NCBI RefSeq assembly: GCF_018873765.1
Contig: NC_057924.1
Location: 6,572,001-6,636,000, forward strand
Reading direction: 5' to 3'
DNA length: 64,000 nt
Origin: Telopea speciosissima
Lineage: Eukaryota; Streptophyta; Magnoliopsida; Proteales; Proteaceae
Positions 20,900 through 31,599 of the stretch are shown here, piece by piece (positions within the stretch are counted from its first letter, which is position 1; the number at the start of each line of letters is the position of its first letter). A program made the translations under genes and the position numbers. Below the pieces are notes generated by a model. It made no database searches. It was given only the letters and a program-made list of their open reading frames with translations, and was not told the origin of the DNA.

Positions 20900-21554
20900 G
20901 TAAGTGCCCAGATTTCTTTCCCTTTTATTTCTGCTTAGATTAACTCTAGGGCTTCCGGTTTTATTTCCAATTGAATTCGAGGTTTGGGGTTTATCGCCTC
21001 CCTGTAATTACAAAGCCGAAAGATCTTGCTTTTACGGTAGCAAAACTAATTCTATATTTTCTTTCTATTTGTTTGTTCTGGAACATGGCGTCAAAAGTTC
21101 TTGTTTTGGTTATTCTCTGCCTTTTCAAATTTGAAATAGGCGCCATTGAACTCATCGTGATTCCTTTCATTCCTTCATTTAGTTTTTGAATTTTTTGTGG
21201 AGCGGAAAGCAAGTTACAGGCACAACAGTGCTTATGATCTTCCACACCAACAGTTCATTTTAGTAGTTGGAAAGATGAGAATAGAGATGTCGGTTCAGTT
21301 TTTGTAGATACGTGACACCTCAGGAGAGGTATGTATAAATTTTCCTTCTTTTATTTGTTTGCCAGATGGATATTCGGTCATTTGTGTATGGTTGGATATT
21401 TGATTATTTTTATGTTTGAGAATGAATATTTAATTAGTTGTATCTATACTTATATAGAAATAGATATTTGTATATTTAGTTTTTGATCGATTGACATCCG
21501 AAGACAATCATTCTAACGGTTCTTCAAGTATTGGGTTGGATTGCTCTCAATATA

Positions 21555-22460
21555 GATGGATCGAAGAGATCAGATGGAGCTGGCTATGGAGTTATAGGTC
21601 GGGACTATAATACCCTCTTTCTTCCTTGGGTGGAGGTGCTGATCTTACCAAGTCGATTATTTGATCAGACTCTACTCAAAGAAGTGTGTATTTGAGGTGT
21701 TGTTTAGTTCTATTGTCTAATGAAGTAGTATAGAGGTAGATCCACATTAAGTCAAAACCATTTTAAATGTGAATTCTTTGCTAGCTCTGTTTGTTTCAAC
21801 GTAAAATTTTACCTGAAAATTTTTACTTCAAAAATTTCACTTCAAAAAATTTTAGATATAAAATTTTAAAAGTTTTTGAAAAGTGTTCCAATATTTGTTT
21901 TTTGATAGAATTAAACAATAGAACAAGTTTTCAACATGTAAATTTTTACATTTTTTTTTGGGTAGATGTAAACTTTTACATTCGCAAAGTAAAATTTGCT
22001 ACACAGGTAAACTCTTACGTCGAAACAAACGGTGCTTACGAAGAAAGTAGTCTTAAAGGCCTCTCTCACACCTCGTCTAATGGTGGTTGCTGAAATGGGG
22101 GTATATTAGAATCAAGGTTTACTCGAACTCAATGTGCTCTTCAATTTATTACTAAGAAAACACGAGATCCATGGGAAAGTTGGTGGCATTTGAATCTCAT
22201 TCCTATCTTTTTGGACATACAGTTTGTCTTTGTGTACAAATAAGCGATTTGGACCGCATATCTTATATCAAGGCTGTAATACTTCTCTTCCTAGCTATTT
22301 GTTGATTTCACTTCGCTCCTTCAAGATCTCAGCAATGCTATTGCTAGAGATGCTTTTGGGTTCTTGTATTTGAGAACGTAAATCTGTTGTAAATGTAATC
22401 TATTCTTTTTATTATTAATTCAAATCCTTTCCTTTCCTCAAAATAAAATAATAATAACAA
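21555..22460 (+). mobile_element. LINE 3' end, interrupted by a MITE
   Basis: Bases 21555-21690 encode INIDGSKRSDGAGYGVIGRD, the start of the RNase H domain found at the end of some plant L1-type LINE ORF2 proteins. After a miniature element (21788-22036), the match resumes with TKKTRDPWESWWHLNLIP and then, in shifting frames, LSNAIARDAFGFLYLRT before a stop and an A-rich tail (aaaataaaataataataac). The 5' part is absent, as usual for LINE copies. Frame breaks show it is dead. Confidence 0.6.
21788..22036. mobile_element. MITE, GTTTGTTTC family (copy 1)
   Basis: The left end is gtttgtttcaacgtaaaatt and the right end, reverse-complemented, gtttgtttcgacgtaagagt. The interior is AT-rich with repeated ttcaaaaattt and acattttt motifs and has no gene. 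A second copy is at 22490-22663 and a short relative at 54510-54580. Confidence 0.7.
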
Positions 22461-22489
22461 TACTGGGTTAGACCTATTTCTCCTATCTT

Positions 22490-22663
22490 TGTTTTGGCGT
22501 AACTTAAAAATTTTCACTTCAAAACATTTTAGACATAAAATTTTAAATGTTGAAAAGTGTTCTAATATTTGTTGCCATGAAAAAACATATATTAGAACAC
22601 TTTCAACATGTAAAATTTACCACGTAAAAATTTTCAGGTAAAATTTTACACCGAAACAAACGG
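22490..22663. mobile_element. MITE, GTTTGTTTC family (copy 2)
   Basis: The sequence folds back on itself: cacttcaaaacattttag...aagtgttctaatattt on the left pairs with atattagaacactttcaaca...gaaacaaac on the right. The ends are tttgttttggcgtaac and, reverse-complemented, gtttgtttcggtgtaaaatt. It is non-coding. Confidence 0.65.
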
Positions 22664-22815
22664 TGTAAAACACTTAATATGTGACAATCTAGGCGAAGTG
22701 GGAGAATATTAGTTGAAGTGGCCTTAGTTGCCACATAAGCCCGAGTGATTTGGTTAGTGTAACTCCCACAACTTCCTTGATGAGAGGAGTCGAAGAAGTT
22801 ACACATAAAGTGAAA

Positions 22816-24411
22816 GGGTGAGTCTGTTTGCAACCAATCAGGTTACAAACAGACTTTGTAACCGGACATTATATACCCTTAAATGTAGTTGATTCCAATT
22901 TCAATAGATAGGTAAATAAAGTAATTTCGTACTTTTTAAGTATCAGGTTGTTTAAATATGTTAAATCCATTTAGTTAAAGGGTAGAATAGGAACTCCGTA
23001 TACCTAGCCCCTAAATCCCAACTCAATATTGTTTGATCGAATAAACTTGCCGGAGCGATCCCTCCCCTTGGCCACCATGGATTCAGGTGAGAAGAATGGA
23101 TTCTACCAAAAAAAAAAAAAAAAGGGTAAGAAGAATTAGAAGAAACATTGCCCAAATTATCGTTTGTTTCGATCACCGATTGCCATTTCTTTTCATTCTC
23201 TGTTCCACTTTTTCAGAGCTTGTGGTCAAGTTTCTATCTTTGAAGGTCTTCAAATCTCACAATTTTTTTTTTTTTAAATTTATGTAGGCCATTGAGGAGA
23301 CTGAGTAGCAGCCTATTTTGCTAAAGTGAACAAACAAACAGTTGAGTTGCTAATGCAATGGAACCACCAGTGGACGTCTAAAATCCAAATCAGCAACAGC
23401 ATTGGCCCTCAAGACAGAAAGAAAATGATGATACCCAGTTTGAGGGTCTCGAAGAAATCGGCGGAGAGGGCCGAGAATGGGAGAGACCATTGATCTACCG
23501 TAGTGGTTGCGTTGTTACTACAGGTGAACCACCACTACCACTGCTAATTATGTTGAAAGCATGAGCAGAAGAAATATTTAAAATACTAAAATCTTGAGGT
23601 TGCTCGCTGTTAATTATGTAGGCTAGGTGAAATTGAGTGCTCGCATACTCAGGAATCTAAATCTTTCTAAATGCGAAACCTATTGGAATTTATTTCTTCT
23701 TTTTTTTCTGCTTCTCTGGAGGTACAGAAATTTTAAGCATGAAGAGAAAAGCAGATACATAAATGGGAAAAGGGGATTTCAGTCTATTGATTTCCCCATC
23801 TTCTTTTTATGACATATCTTCTCTGCAAGTTTCTGTAAACTTATAGGAAAAATCCATGAATTCATCGGTTGTGGAAGCTGTCTAAGTTTGAAATGGAGAG
23901 TAACAGGAAAAATTCTTACTGATATCATTCATTGGGTGCTCTCAACGGTTCCTTCTACAACAGACGCCGTCACGCGATCTCTCTTCAACACCACGGTTGT
24001 CAGGGAAGGGGGTAGTTGCAAATGGGGTTGGGGCAGGCAGCAAACAGAGGCAGGGGTTGGTGGAGTCAAGGAAAGGGTGGGAGACAGAGGAGGTAATGTG
24101 TAGAGTTGTACATGGATGGGATGGGAAGAGGGAGCCAACACCGGAGAGGGAGAGGAAGTTACAAGAAACCTGCATATTCCGGCTATTACCGGCGAGTCTA
24201 GCAAGTTACTTTCTTTCTATGCCATGTATATGACAATAAAATTACTTTAATGCCCATATAATAGAAACTTTTAACATTTTTTCCTACCATCTACCAAAAG
24301 AGAAATGACAATTTAATCCATAATGTGACAATATCAATAAATGTTTTGATGAGCATAAAAGAGAGGTTACATCTTATGTTGTAACCACCTTGGTTACAAA
24401 CAGCTTTTCCC
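22816..24411. mobile_element. MULE-like element 6 (nested in foldback)
   Basis: A 1,596-bp insertion is bounded by the exact 9-bp duplication aaagtgaaa (22807-22815 and 24412-24420). The ends are gggtgagtctgtttgcaacc and, reverse-complemented, gggaaaagctgtttgtaacc, with gttacaa blocks following; the TIRs are short (about 50 bp). The interior has frames such as MDSGEKNGFYQ (near 23078) and a Pro/Ser-rich minus frame at 23929-24204, neither recognised. Part of the inside may be captured host DNA. Confidence 0.85.
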
Positions 24412-25025
24412 AAAGTGAAATACTTAAAATCCCCTAATTCCACCGAAAATATTTAGTTTGCCCCATTGAAGACTCAAGATTGAGTGAAATTCGGTAAGTT
24501 TGAGAACTGAAACACTTAAGAATCCTCTAATTCCAAACAGTTAGGCATATGTTGCAATAATAGTATTGATTATATTGAAGGAATCAAGGGGAAACCATGC
24601 ATAGCGCGAAGATGGTGGATCATTAACTACATCGGAAAACAGCATAATTTCCATGTTTAAGGGTGCGATCCTCAACCATATTTTTTGTGAATCAAATCAA
24701 GTACAGGTATTTACTTATATATCTTTTCACCAAACAAAAAATTACCAACCAATGTTTACTTGCTTAGCAGAAATTGTTTGAAAAAACTGAATAATTTTAA
24801 TTTTTGGAATTATATTAAAGCAAAATGACTATCATTTAGATGGGCTGCCAAATTTTTACATCATGCCTATCAATTCCCCATCTATCAAATGGACAAACTA
24901 ACAAATCATCCTGACCATTTAGGGTTTCTATTCTTCTTAAAATTCCCCCATCTCTATAAAGATTTTCTCTCAAAGAAAAGCCAATAAACTAAAGGGTCAT
25001 CTAATGTGGAATTAAATAGATGGCC

Positions 25026-25215
25026 AGCTTTCAGTGGGGAAAATTATCTCCTCTAGTTTGCTGTCCGGTCCAGTTTCTCAGTTCCTCTAAAAGGGGGTGG
25101 TGGACCCCACCTGAGCAAAGTATTTGGGCAGGGGTAAGGTGGTCATTCTAGCACCCCCTTGTTAGAGGAACTGGGGAATTGGGTCAGACAGAGAACTGGA
25201 GGTGATAAAGATCCA
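25026..25215. mobile_element. Small MITE
   Basis: Loosely inverted ends (attatctcctctagttt and, reverse-complemented, ctttatcacctccagtt) enclose 190 bp with cagttcctctaa / ttagaggaactg and ggaccccacctg segments. It is non-coding and sits inside the foldback element. Confidence 0.5.
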
Positions 25216-25514
25216 GTTTTCTTCAATATGTGAATGAGGAACTGCTACAAGATAATAGATTTCACTTCTCAAACTTACCGAATTTCACTCAAGCTTGAGT
25301 CTTCAATGGGGCAAACTCAATATTTTCGGTGGAATTAGGGGATTCTTAAGTATTTCACTTTGTGTAACGTCTTCAACTCCTCTCATCAAGGAAGTTGTGA
25401 GAGTTACACTAACCGAATCACTTGTTAGCATTTGCGAACAGTTAGGCTTATGTGGCAACTAAGGCCACTTTAACTAATATTCTCTCACTTGGCTTAGATT
25501 GTCACGTATCAAGT

Positions 25515-26698
25515 AAATGATTAAACTCTAGCTTGATGTATGATTATACTGAACTTAATCCCTGAAGTAATTTACATTCAAGATGAAAATTCCAAAACAA
25601 ATCGTGGTCCAAGCTATCAATATATAACTTTTATTCTTCTATGTATCACGATGAGGTATCCTCCTTAAATGGACCGTAATGTGCATGATAAAGTTTTAAC
25701 CTTATAGAATTAAGGGATCCTATGAATCAAAGAAGATTTGTATAATCATTAATTTTTTTTTGATGAAACGATTTGTATAATCATTAGTTGTTCATATATT
25801 TATACAACAAAAACTAAAGGATCTCCTAAAAAGTAACCTGGATGCATTTGTTTTTAAATAATTAATAATAATTTTTTATATGATTTTTATTATCATATGT
25901 ATGATGAGATATTAGAGTAAACTAACAAGGAATGGTGTTCTTGCCAACATTTTCATCGTTGGTGATAGTTGACAGCTTGTCCCTGATCAAAATTCTTAGT
26001 GGAGATTGACTTGATTATAGATCCAGGTGATTAGCCTTGCTCATCTAAGAATCGGGATTTTGGATTGAAATCGGGCAAAATTAGTAGAAATCGAAGAAAA
26101 AAACAAACTTAGTTTTCATACAAAATCCTAGATCAACCGAAATCAAGATTAACCTTAGCCAATTCTGATCTGAATAGGCCATCTGACCCGACCGGATTTT
26201 TCAAACCCAGTGGTTTGCCATTTGGCCTATGAGTAGCGACTTAAATTGCTTTGACCAGGGTTTCAAAAATTGGTAATCAGATATTCAGATTGGGAATCGG
26301 CCGATTCGAATCGTAATTGATCGGGGTTGATTCCGATTTTTGCCGTTCTGAATCAACATATTCACCTCGAGATTTCTCGAATTTCTGTCCTTCCAAGCCG
26401 ATTCCGATTCGATCTGAATCGGAGTCGGCAGAGATCGATTCCTGAATTACACATCTTGACGTACAGTACGGCCAAAGTCAGTCCAGAACTCAGTACCACA
26501 ATGGCTTCTCTGCTATTACTATTAACCAAAGCAAACATCTTTAACCTGCAAAACTCCACAACTTTCGTTTCGTCCCCTCCAGTCTCTCCCTCTTCGTCTC
26601 ATTCTTACGCTATTCCCACCCCCTATTAGTTTTATTTCCAACTCCATCCTCCCTTCATTTCTTCTCCCTCTATCTCTTGCTCTCCATATTCTCCAAAC
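25515..26698. other. Intergenic and upstream region of PMD copy D
   Basis: Bases 25750-26040 duplicate 16020-16300. Bases 26260-26440 are a decayed repeat rich in gatcgg, gattcgaatc and ccgattc, a type also present near 53520-53620 and 53890-54090. Bases 26500-26698 are pyrimidine-rich and could be the leader of copy D. This leader is unlike the segment upstream of copies B and C. Confidence 0.45.
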
Positions 26699-28922
26699 AT
26701 GCCGATTGAAGATCTTCTTACAGAAGAGAGAGAGGAGAAGATGGTATCTTCAAGCAGTGGGAATCCAACATTCAGAATTGGAAGATTCCTCAGGCCTTGT
26801 GCTGATTGTCCTGAAAAAGCAGCGTCACTGCCTCTTGTTCCTCTATTATCTGAAACGATTTCTCAAAATCTTACAAAATGGCCTTCGGAGGTTCTGTTTA
26901 GGGGTTACAGACAGCCACAGAGAAAGTGGAAGCAATGGGTCGATCGTTTGGCGAAGCATCATGAACCTACATGGAAGAAAGCTGGTATTTACGATGCAAT
27001 AATTAGTTCCACTTATGAAATCCAAAAAGATTGAGAATTAGTTCTTGGGCTCTCAGAATTTTGGTGTTCAGAGACTAATACTTTCGTTTTTCCATGGGGT
27101 GAGGCCACTGTGACATTGGAGGATATTTTGATTCTTGGTAGGTTCTCTGTTCTTGGACAACCTGTCACTACTCCTCTCATAGAAGAAACTTTGAAGAAGA
27201 TAGAGGAGGAGTTGAGTGCAGAGCACAAACAGTTCAACGAAAACAGAGCTAAAAAGGCGAATCATTTGGCTTGGATCAACCGATTCATGGGTAGAAAGGC
27301 CGTGGGAGAGTCTGAGCTTGAGCATGTGGCTCTTCTAGCCTTTTGGTTGTCCACATACTCTTTTCCTTCTCACCCTGAATCAGTAATAGAGAAAAATGTC
27401 TTCTCTGTCGCCATTCATTTGTCGATGGGGACACGGATAGCTCTTGCACCCGCAGTTCTCGCCAGTCTTTACAAGGACCTTCGGTTCATATATGAGCAGG
27501 TACATGTTGCTAAATCTGCTTCTTTTACTGTTTGCTCTCCGTTTCAGTTGTTACATATGTGGGCTTGGGAACGATTTCCTCTTCTCAGACCGAGTGATTC
27601 TCCTCATCCCCTGCACCCTGGGGAGCCCAGGGTGGGTCGTTGGCAAAAATGCAACTCATACTCTAGATTCAAATTGAAGCTTCCACATGTGAGGTCTATT
27701 CTGAAACAGATTGATAATTTCGAATGGCGGCCTTACGTATCTGGTGTTAACAACTGGCGATTCCCTTCCTTCTACAAGGAGAGGGAAGAGCTACTAAATG
27801 ATGGATGTCTGCTCGATGATGATGAATTGCAATCCTTTGTTCGATGTTTAAGGAGCTCTGGGCTCGTTGGTTTAGATCATATAGAACAGTATCTACCACA
27901 TCGGGTGGCAAGACAGTTTGGGATCGATCAAGATCTTCCAGGACATATTTCCCCAGCCAATTCTAACTGGAAAAATGCATGGAGTAGCTATGATCTCCAT
28001 GTGAGGGACCCGAGGCTGTACATTCGCTGCCGATTCATAGAAGCAGAATGCAGAGAGAGATACTCGGATTGGTGGAAGCAATCTATGTTAGTCCGTAAAG
28101 AGGCGATCAAGGACCTTTTGGAGAAAAGGGAGAATTCATAGAAGGATTTCAAGGTAAACCCGCAGGCTGAAGCTTCGAAAATGAGAAACCAGGAACAGGA
28201 ACAGAGCATTGAACACCTGTTGGGATTTACTCCCAAGGAAGTCTCTTTCAGCAAGAGTAAGCCTTGTGAAATCAAGGTAAACCCACAGGCTGAAGCTGTG
28301 AAAATGAGAAACCAGGAACAGGAACAGAGCATTGAACACCTGCTAGGATTTACTCCCAAGAAAGCCTCTTTCAGCAAGAGGAAGCCTTGTGAAATCAAGG
28401 TAAACCAGCAGGCTGAAGCTGTGAAAATGAGAAACCAGGAACAGGAACAGAGCATTGAACACCAGGAACAGGATCAGAGCATTGAACACCTGCTGGGATT
28501 TACTCCCAATAAAGCATCTTTTAGCAAGAGGAAGCGTTGTGAAACAGAGAGATATTCACATTGGAGAAAGCAAACCTTGTTTGGTGGAAGGAGGACTGAG
28601 GAACAGAGTAAACCGAACAGCTGTGGTGATATTCCACCAGGATTTGCTCCTAAGAAAGCCAATTTCAGCAAGGGGAAGCGTTGTGATATTGAGGAGGACA
28701 AAGATCCTGAGCCCATTGCAGCATCAAGGAAAAGAAAAAGAGGATCAGTTGAGGCACAAAAACCTGTTACTGTTAGGACGAGGAGGACCCCGAACAAGTA
28801 GGTTTTCCCTTTCCAAAGCATTGGTGCCGGCTGAAATGGAACCAAAAAGTGAAGAAGAAGAAGAAACAAAGGACCTTATGCCCATGTGGAATGATGCTAA
28901 GCCGCTAATGATAATTGATTAA
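26699..28922 (+). pseudogene. PMD gene copy D, near-full-length with in-frame stops
   Basis: From ATG 26699 to 28801 a single frame covers a whole PMD protein, broken only by TGA at 27032-27034 and TAG at 28139-28141. The core has FRIGRFLRPC, LVPLLSETIS, KAGIYDAIISSTYE, FVFPWGEATVTLEDILILG, ELEHVALLAFWL, FQLLHMWAWERFPLLRP, FEWRPYVSGVNNW, DDELQSFVRCLR, RVARQFGIDQDLPGHIS and ERYSDWWKQSML. The TAG aligns with AAG in copies B and C, one base change. Near 28790 the tail shifts frame; the second frame continues to 28922 (TKDLMPMWND). The tail has a 123-bp repeat. Copy E suggests the same domain order. Most likely a recent pseudogene; assembly error or an expressed truncated protein are alternatives. 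Confidence 0.85.
28152..28480 (+). repeat. Coding minisatellite in PMD copy D tail (123-bp units)
   Basis: Units starting at 28152, 28275 and 28398 each encode about 41 residues: KVNPQAEA, then MRNQEQEQSIEH, LLGFTPKKASFSKRKPCE. The third is expanded by an inner EQ(D)QSIEH duplication before its LLGFTPNK end. The period is a multiple of three, so the frame is kept. Copies B and C have only one unit; copy A has one PPGFTPKK unit. Confidence 0.85.
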
Positions 28923-30130
28923 TGATAGAGAACCAGTCGTTATTTTGCAGGTTGAGCTTCTGTGACATAATGAAGAAAACTATCTACTTGGAAGATGAAT
29001 TCTCTCAAGGGTCCCAGCTTGTTTTTGCTTATTCTGTGCTGTTGTTTGTAATTAGTCCAGCTTTTTTTTTGTATTTTTTGCTACTGTTTGTCATTAGTGC
29101 CTTAAACATATGCTTACTAACCATCAAAAAATTAAGGTTACTACAAGGGCAATTGTACAGAAACTAGTAAGAGTAAGAATGTATGATGACCAAGAGTTTG
29201 TGTTGTACAGGATGTGGCCATGGGTGTGAATGCTGATGCAGTTTCTATTTCCCTTCACACAGGATTTGTGTCAATTCATTGCCTTAAAATTTGCTTGAAT
29301 TTTTTTTTTCTATATGAAATATGCTTACCTTGGTTGTTTCTTTTCCCGACTGTGAAGTAGAAGTGGAGGGAGGATAACCTGTAATTTAAGATCTGTTGGC
29401 AAAACTACTTCTTTAGGTAGGGCAATGGAATGGTGTTGTGCCTGTTATAAAATGTATTTTCCTCATTTTATTAATCAAGTGTTACAGTATATACAGGCTT
29501 GTACAATAACTGAATGTACATAGATCTAGAAGATTCTGGACTTATTGACAGTTACACATAACTAGTCTAGCTTATAGAACCCTTCTCCTTTACAGTACCA
29601 ATATTCTATTTAGTTTATTTGAAGTTTGAACCATGAAATACTGGAAATGAGAAATTGATATAAAGTGTGATTACAAAAAAATGATTTCTTCTTGAATCTA
29701 CGGAAGTTCGAACTTCATTGATTTATTCCAATAGATTTAGTGCTTGATGAATTGTACTGATCTGTAGCTTATTACATGTTAATGTATTATATTCTGGAAT
29801 TGAATTCTAAACTTTGCTTGGTAATGCTTCATTCAGTTTCATTTTTTGGAAAAACTGGTAAGGTTTGTATATATTTTATAAGTTTTTTCATTCAAACAAG
29901 AATCTTCTTGCTTATTAATGGGTTGAAAGTTGTTGTTAATGCTTCATTCATTTTCATTTTGTATTATTTCATCTCTGATGTTGTGGATGTGGTTGATAAC
30001 ATTGTGAAAGATGAGGCATACAATAAGATATTGCCATGTTTCCTGTATCATGTTGGCATCAGTTTTTAGGCACATATTACAGTTCTCTTGACATGTCGTA
30101 ATAATTCAGGAAGAAAGTAAATACTTCCTC
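28923..30130 (+). other. Shared PMD 3' flank, copy D
   Basis: This is the counterpart of 560-1478 and 8769-9635, with the same acceptor-like ttattttgcag followed by gttgagctt. It is interrupted by a 152-bp insertion at 29443-29594. No gene is seen. Confidence 0.7.
29443..29594. mobile_element. Short solo LTR (TRIM-size fossil)
   Basis: The insertion begins tgttataaaatg and ends cctttaca (TG...CA) and is flanked by gtgcc (29438-29442) and gtacc (29595-29599), a 5-bp duplication with one difference. Copy A of the same flank reads straight through (ggtgttgtacaaatattc near 1005-1025), giving the empty site. The family is unassigned. It is younger than the PMD flank duplication. Confidence 0.7.
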
Positions 30131-30176
30131 AGGATCTTACTTTGATTTTTCACTAATACTATGCATCTATCCTCTC

Positions 30177-30463
30177 AATCTGACTGCATATCCGGATCCT
30201 TACTATCAAAGTTTATGAATGCAGTAGCTAGCTTTTCCTACAGATTGAGTTGCAATTTTTAACTCAATTGTTTCTCTCCCTGTACTTTTTATGATCATCC
30301 TATGTGTTTATTGAAGAAACTAGATCATATCAATGAATCTACCCTGTCAATCTGACTGTCATTACTATTGAAGTTTATGGATACAGTAGCTAGCTTTTCC
30401 TCCATATTGATTTGCAATTTTTTCCTCAATTGTTTGTGTCTGCACTTTTTATGATCATCCACA
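30177..30463 (+). repeat. Tandem duplication, about 165-bp period
   Basis: Two diverged units start tcaatctgactg (30177 and 30348). Both contain gaagtttatg or caaagtttatg, cagtagctagcttttcct, ttgcaattttt and tttttatgatcatcc (ends 30300 and 30460). Non-coding. Confidence 0.75.
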
Positions 30464-30946
30464 TGTTAAGAAAACAACGTCCAGAATGGTAATTTGCAAA
30501 AGAAAAGCAAAAAACAGAGAAGAACAAGCACACACAAACACACAGGATTTACGTGGTTCACCCCCAAGATGGAAGCTACATCCACGGCGGAGCAACAGAA
30601 CGAATTTCACTATTCTCTGGAGATGTTACAAAACTTCTCTCTGACAGCCCTCTCAGAGATAAGAACATTATATAGAGAAGTCCTAACCTAAGGAAGTACA
30701 AGAATACCCTTGGACCCAGAAATTGCCAAACCGGACAGGGTCGGACCAAAACATAACGTATATCACATAATATACTGTTTCGAAAATCTCGACGAACCCA
30801 ACACAACACCCAGCCTTTGGTGGGGATGTACGCCATTTTTTGGCAATCCGAGATCGTTTCGAGGCTGAAATAGCCCTCCGAAGATCTCAACCGCACATTT
30901 TGAATCAAAATCAAGCTTCACCAATAACACCACATTGTTCTTTGCA
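30464..30946. mobile_element. Solo LTR (483 bp, fossil)
   Basis: The element runs from tgttaagaaaacaacg to gttctttgca and is bounded by tccaca on both sides (30458-30463 and 30947-30952). It contains the string gatttacgtggttcaccc and the block tccacggcggagc, widespread in plant LTR elements of Copia type. No internal region remains, so it is a recombined solo LTR. The family call is from memory of such sequences. Confidence 0.65.
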
Positions 30947-30952
30947 TCCACA

Positions 30953-31349
30953 TTGTCCTATTTACAAAGAGTATGTGATGGTTTCAATCGAGTGGAGAAG
31001 TAATGACTTGCTTTGATGGATGTAATGGAATTTTAATGAGTGTGAAACTGAATATATTCTTCACCCTAATTTGAATATTAGAAGATTGCAACATTTTGCC
31101 ATTTATATTTGGTCTATGATGCCTCACAAAATACTTCCAGCAAAATCAAAAATTGGTTAAAACTCAATTTATCTTTTCTGATCCTAAAAATTCTTGTCGA
31201 TCCTCTCTCCTCCAATCTTGCAATAAGTCAAAGAAGGATATCCACTCCAATACTAAACAGGAGAATGGGGAAAAAGGCTCATCCTGTTTATTCCTTTCCT
31301 AGCTGCCTGTTTGGGTGTGTGGGGGAGGACTGGAGGTGTACCCATGGAC
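30953..31349. other. Intergenic
   Basis: No gene, RNA or repeat was recognised in this stretch; open frames are short and not conserved elsewhere in the window. Confidence 0.4.
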
Positions 31350-31599
31350 TAGGAGTGTCAAAATGTGGACCGAGTCGGTGAAACCGAACCAAATTATCCG
31401 AATTAGCCTAAATCAAATCGAACGAACGGAACCAAGGTTTTATTGGATTGCCTTTGGATTGGAATATTGTGGAACCAATTGAAAATTGGACCCACTGAAA
31501 ACCGCATTGAACATGGAAAACTGAACTGAAACCAAAACCAAAATGATATAGAACTGATAAGAAATCAATTTTTTTTGCTAATGTTTGTTTCTTTTTATA

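Larger units (their letters stand above)
18394..21345. mobile_element. Pack-MULE 4 (carries DHHC exon; host to element 5)
   Basis: The left end reads ggaaaatttatatgtatctc and the right end, reverse-complemented, ggaaaatttatacatacctc, with ctcctgaggt.tcac following on both. The flanks cttttttat and ttcttttat agree at 7 of 9 positions, compatible with an old 9-bp duplication. The insertion site in repeat R1 is confirmed by the uninterrupted R1 copy near 1715. Element 5 sits inside its left part. About 1.07 kb of own sequence is left, including a captured exon. Confidence 0.85.
16728..21500 (+). repeat. R1 repeat copy, interrupted by nested elements
   Basis: R1 sequence starts at about 16728 (gaccagatttgggaatcgg), runs to about 16975, is interrupted to about 18330, resumes (ttggtattattagtaatg, aagcatttaggtta) to 18393, and after MULE 4 continues from 21355 (gatggatattcggtcatttg) to the end tgatcgattgacatccgaag near 21500. 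The undisturbed order is visible in the copy at 1479-1832. The 16976-18330 interruption has no recognisable ends or genes; it holds GA-rich tracts and a 61-codon minus frame at 17101-17286 of unknown origin. Confidence 0.6.
22672..25514. mobile_element. Foldback element, interrupted by Pack-MULE-like element 6
   Basis: The left arm starts acttaatatgtgacaatcta and the right arm, reverse-complemented, acttgatacgtgacaatcta. The arms match for about 260 bp once element 6 (22816-24411) is ignored, including ggccttagttgccacataag, acttccttgatgagagga and accgaaaatattt. The central part includes 24550-24665, also found at 1880-1990, and a MITE at 25026-25215. No target duplication or coding frame was found; superfamily unknown. 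Confidence 0.7.

Noticed and set aside
23929-24233. Overlapping frames in element 6
   Set aside because: Both strands are open over the same 300 bp, composition is simple, and no motif is recognised.
27032-27034. TGA in PMD copy D as a programmed recoding site
   Set aside because: Plants lack selenoproteins, a second stop and a frameshift follow, and sister copies have sense codons; simple decay explains it.
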